From Dyadobacter psychrotolerans (lineage in GTDB: Bacteria; Bacteroidota; Bacteroidia; Cytophagales; Spirosomataceae), in NCBI RefSeq assembly GCF_004349265.1, contig NZ_SMFL01000021.1:22391-86390 (forward strand): a stretch of 64,000 nt of DNA, given 5' to 3'. Shown here one piece after another: positions 61,308 through 64,000 of this stretch (positions within the stretch are counted from its first letter, which is position 1; each line of letters opens with the position of its first letter). The position numbers and the translations under genes were made by a program. The notes under the pieces are model-generated. The model did no database searches. It had not been told where the DNA came from and worked only from the letters and a program-made list of their open reading frames with translations.

Positions 61308-61400
61308 GATTCGCTTTTCAAAATCGATGTCATTTCAAGCAAATGTTTTGAAGACCGTCCCATATTTGTCCAGCTTATAAATGTATATATAAATGTCAAA
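61308..61400 (-). pseudogene. Fragment of a serine resolvase (catalytic middle)
   Basis: The DNA CGCTTTTCAAAATCGATGTC and the following 60 bases align with 29881-29960 of tnpR on the same strand, covering the YIYKLDRLGRSLKHLLEM region. Stops and indels break the frame. Confidence 0.72.
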
Positions 61401-61999
61401 ACTCCTACTAGCAGCGAGGGAGATTGAATAGTATTCGATTTAAACATCAATCTTGGACTTAGTCACCTTCTTTTCATTGTTTAGACTATTAGCTGGATAC
61501 TCCATTTTTTAGCTTGGTCATCTGTCCTGCCGAATTGATAAGTACTTCTTGCTGCCGATCGGATAGATCAGCAGCCTCATGCAATCCAAAAAAGTGTATA
61601 CGATTTCAGCGGCATTTGCTTTCTTCGATCATTTCAATAATTTCATTGAATTTATGGTTTTGAACGGCTACTGAAACTTTGGTGAATGTAGAAGTTAACC
61701 TTTCTTTTTTCTTCCCGATTCGGCCTGCTTAAAGATCTTATCACTGCTCGATTTAATTTTATCGAGAACTGTTTGAAGTAAGTAGTCATTCTCCAGGTAG
61801 GACAGCCGTGCTTGTCGGGTCAGAGAATCCTGCTGCAATTGAATGTACTGCGGCCTTCGATGAACGCCAGGATCTTCCTTGTTGCCGAAAGAAGACGCGA
61901 TTGATTTTATTGAGTATAGATTCGCCTTAAGTTCAAAAGGCGATTATAATAATTAACCTATAAATATTACATTTAATGTTTAATCTAAACTTCACCTAT
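61401..61999. other. Decayed stretch upstream of a TetR gene
   Basis: A minus-strand frame at about 61695-61858 gives roughly 54 codons ending SGRKKKG and a stop, with SLTRQARLSYLENDYLLQTV inside. It looks like the end of a larger lost gene that I cannot identify. The rest holds no recognised feature. It is probably transposon or plasmid debris. Confidence 0.45.
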
Positions 62000-62638
62000 A
62001 TGAAAATTGATAAAGTTAAAAAACGCGATCGGGAACGCACCAAGAATGTAATTCTTCAGGCGGTCGGCGAGGTGATCAAGCTACATGGGCCTGAAAAAGT
62101 AGGTGTAAATCTTATCGCCAGGACAGCTGGCGTTAATAAAGTGCTCATATACAGGTATTTTTATAGTGTGGACGGGCTCATGGAACAATATATGAAGTTG
62201 GGTGAATATACCTCTAATAGTTGTACTATATTTATTGACAACCTCCCACAGCCTCCAACAGAAGAACCAGGGAAGGTATTGACAAGTCTCATGCATACCT
62301 TTTTGACTGACCTACGAGAAAATAAGGCTAGCCGCGACCTTTTGAGGTGGGAAATCGGAACTGGGAAATCGGTGCTATCTACGACCTGGGACCAACTTGC
62401 CTTACGGATTTTAAACAGAATCGGAGATTTACCGCATTTTAATGATACAAGTGCTCTTGTTACATTTCTCACAGCCGGAATATACTATATGGCAATTTCC
62501 AGTGATAAACATCAAAAAATGTTAGATATCGACCTTCAGTCTGACGATGGATGGAACCGAATCGAAAAAGTAATCGAACGGATCATTGCCGATGTGAAAA
62601 GTTCGAATATGGAGCTAACTAAAACACCCTCAATTTAA
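62000..62638 (+). CDS. TetR-family regulator
   Basis: The protein has about 212 residues. The helix-turn-helix is NVILQAVGEVIKLHGPEKVG to LIARTAGVNKVLIYRYFYSV, and the C-terminal part is helical. ATG 62000 is chosen, with the start at 61976 as an alternative that adds 8 residues. The target is unknown; the nearest candidate is the NmrA-like gene upstream on the other strand. Confidence 0.82.
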   Translation: MKIDKVKKRDRERTKNVILQAVGEVIKLHGPEKVGVNLIARTAGVNKVLIYRYFYSVDGLMEQYMKLGEYTSNSCTIFIDNLPQPPTEEPGKVLTSLMHTFLTDLRENKASRDLLRWEIGTGKSVLSTTWDQLALRILNRIGDLPHFNDTSALVTFLTAGIYYMAISSDKHQKMLDIDLQSDDGWNRIEKVIERIIADVKSSNMELTKTPSI

Positions 62639-63020
62639 TAGTTCAACCTTCGTGGTGAAGGAATCCGCCTTCCTTTAAGCGAAGAAGCAGCCTCCAGGCT
62701 TACCATGAGGCCATCACTGTCATGTCAGCATAATTGATGAGTGAAGGTTAAACTAAAATAACTCCTATGTTTACAAAGTTAATTCTACCGGAAGGATAAA
62801 TGTTAAATTTGTAGGATAAAGTGATTTAGGATGAGAGCAGATTAATATCTTAATAACTCATGAAGTATATTGGTAATTAGAAATTGCCTCATCCTTTTTT
62901 ATCTTTTCGAGTCTGAACAGAATGTAAGGAATTGAGTATTGCTCAATATCCAGAATATCCAACCAGGAGACAAGACTGTGGGAGATTCATCACTTTATGT
63001 TAACTATTAACATTAGAACG
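62639..63020. other. Non-coding region ahead of the IS110 transposase
   Basis: No gene is seen. AGGATGAG (62828-62835) and CTCATCCT (62888-62895) can pair around a 52-base insert, followed by a T run, so a structured RNA with a terminator-like end is possible. In IS110-group elements the non-coding DNA before the transposase encodes the bridge RNA; whether this is one is inference. Confidence 0.4.
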
Positions 63021-63717
63021 ATGAACACTTTAAAACAAGTATTGGGAGTAGATGTAGCACAGAAGGAGCTCGTGGTCACGTTAGGTCGGTTGCTGGCAGA
63101 TTTAAGCATTGAGTTGTATGCTTATAAAGTTTTTAGTAACACAGAAAAGGGCTTTTCTTCCTTGTTGACATGGGTTCAAAAGTTGACAAATCCTGATACA
63201 GAAGTTCGGTTTGTGATGGAGGCCACTGGTGTCTATCATCAGAAATTTGCTTATTTTCTGGATGATCATGGTTATGCTTTAAGTATTGTTTTACCAAACA
63301 AGATCAGCAATTACATCAGGACTTTGGAGGTGAAAACCATTACTGATAAAAGCTGTTCTGAAGCCATAGCCAGGTTTGGTTTGGAGCGAAAGTTAGATAA
63401 CTGGAGACGTCCTAAAAAAACTTATAAAAGCTTACAACAACTTACCAGAGAGCGTGATCAGGTCGTTTCAGAGCGTTCTGCTGTAAAAAATCAATTGCAT
63501 GCGGAAAGTCAGGAAGCAGAGCCGCATGAAAGGAGTTTAGAGCGTTTGAAGGAGCGGATCAGGTTTTTGAGCAGCCAGGAAAAGGAAATAAAGGAAGATG
63601 TAGACCAGATTATTAAACGGGATGTCGTGCTTAAAAAAGAGGTAGAGATTATCAGCAGTATTCCGGGAGTCGGAGAGTTGACAGCTATTATTATTTTGGC
63701 AGAAACGTATCCGGCCT
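63021..63717 (+). pseudogene. IS110-family transposase truncated by an IS66 insertion
   Basis: The frame starts MNTLKQVLGVDVAQKELVVT with the RuvC-like DEDD first Asp, then FVMEATGVYHQKFAYFLDDH and the coiled middle region, and reaches SSIPGVGELTAIIILAETYP. It then breaks at about 63717 and stops at 63737 in foreign sequence. The C-terminal catalytic-serine part is missing. The break coincides with the end of the IS66 element to the right. Confidence 0.85.
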
Positions 63718-63722
63718 ACCAA

Positions 63723-64000
63723 CTACATATTTGTTAGTTGCTGAACTTTGTTAAAGTTTTGCGGATATAGGTCGGTAATGTTTTTATGATTGATTGTGGA
63801 GATGTTTAGCAGGGTGTTTTTTAGCCAATTGTAGGGATTGATATTATGTTTTTTGCAGATCGCGAAGAAAGAGTATATCATGGCAGCTCGCTGTGCAGCA
63901 TCATGTGATCCGGCAAAAAGATAATTTTTCCGACCTAGGGCCAAGCCACGTAAGGAATTTTCAATTTGATTATTGTCGATCAGCAGATTCCCATCATGTA
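63723..64000 (-). CDS. IS66-family transposase, C-terminal part (runs off the window)
   Basis: The minus-strand frame is open to the right edge: DGNLLIDNNQIENSLRGLAL, GRKNYLFAGSHDAAQRAAMI, then NINPYNWLKNTLLNI and a stop at 63723. This is the highly conserved end of IS66 TnpC, including the last catalytic Glu in NQIENSLR. The element is inserted in an IS110 gene. Confidence 0.9.
   Translation of the reverse strand, partial: HDGNLLIDNNQIENSLRGLALGRKNYLFAGSHDAAQRAAMIYSFFAICKKHNINPYNWLKNTLLNISTINHKNITDLYPQNFNKVQQLTNM

Noticed and set aside
1..64000. CRISPR array, tRNA or rRNA genes
   Set aside because: No regularly spaced direct repeats, tRNA cloverleaf or conserved rRNA segments were found.

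Overview
The window looks like the chromosome of a Bacteroidota species, probably Sphingobacteriales/Cytophagales (Pedobacter-, Mucilaginibacter- or Dyadobacter-like). The reasons are the TAnnTTTG-type -7 promoter boxes, the near absence of Shine-Dalgarno sites, the moderate GC content and the protein families (DUF6428, GDCCVxC, cbb3 oxidase with a CcoO-cytochrome fusion, paired MBL-rhodanese proteins). The genus is inferred, not proven.

Region 1 (1-14.6 kb) and region 3 (33.65-50.3 kb) are two halves of one sulfur-oxidation island. They encode the end of a sulfide:quinone oxidoreductase, MBL-fold persulfide dioxygenase/rhodanese fusions (two intact, one with a frameshift, one a pseudogene), stand-alone rhodaneses, two SoxB-like metallohydrolases, a TsdA-like dihaem cytochrome, periplasmic DsrE and TlpA proteins, a peroxiredoxin, a cbb3-type oxidase, a TauE/SafE exporter and a split YeeE/YedE sulfur transporter. 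A TolC-RND-adaptor efflux operon sits inside region 1. Together these genes suggest import and oxidation of sulfide, persulfide or thiosulfate, with electrons passed to an oxygen-respiring oxidase. Five promoters of the island, and one in the transposon, carry a GTGA-N6-TCAC dyad at an identical distance from the -7 box. The only Crp/Fnr-type gene in the window lies in the island and is broken by two frameshifts.

Region 2 (14,774-33,473) is a complete 18.7-kb Tn3-family transposon inserted between the peroxiredoxin gene and the cbb3 oxidase operon. It has 47-bp terminal inverted repeats (46/47 identical), a flanking 6-bp duplication TTAATT, and divergent tnpR and tnpA genes. Its cargo is a copper module (Csp-like protein, DUF305 protein, CopB-type ATPase, multicopper oxidase fused to a CopB-like barrel, HMA-DUF3347 protein), a mercury-uptake module without a reductase, and an arsenic operon (arsR, DUF6428, ArsN-like acetyltransferase, arsC, acr3, metallophosphoesterase).

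Region 4 (50.3-64 kb) is mixed accessory DNA. It holds an NmrA-type oxidoreductase, a MarR/TetR-flanked EmrAB-TolC drug-efflux operon with two matching MarR operators, a BamA/TamA-type barrel, an EamA transporter, a second NAD(P)-binding protein and a TetR regulator. It also holds fossil fragments of another Tn3-like element, and an IS110 gene cut by an IS66 element that runs off the right edge. Region 3 also shows decay around 41.8-42.9 kb (SulP, receiver-domain and Crp fragments) and at 47.5-50.3 kb (a chimeric MBL-rhodanese pseudogene split by an IS1182 element).
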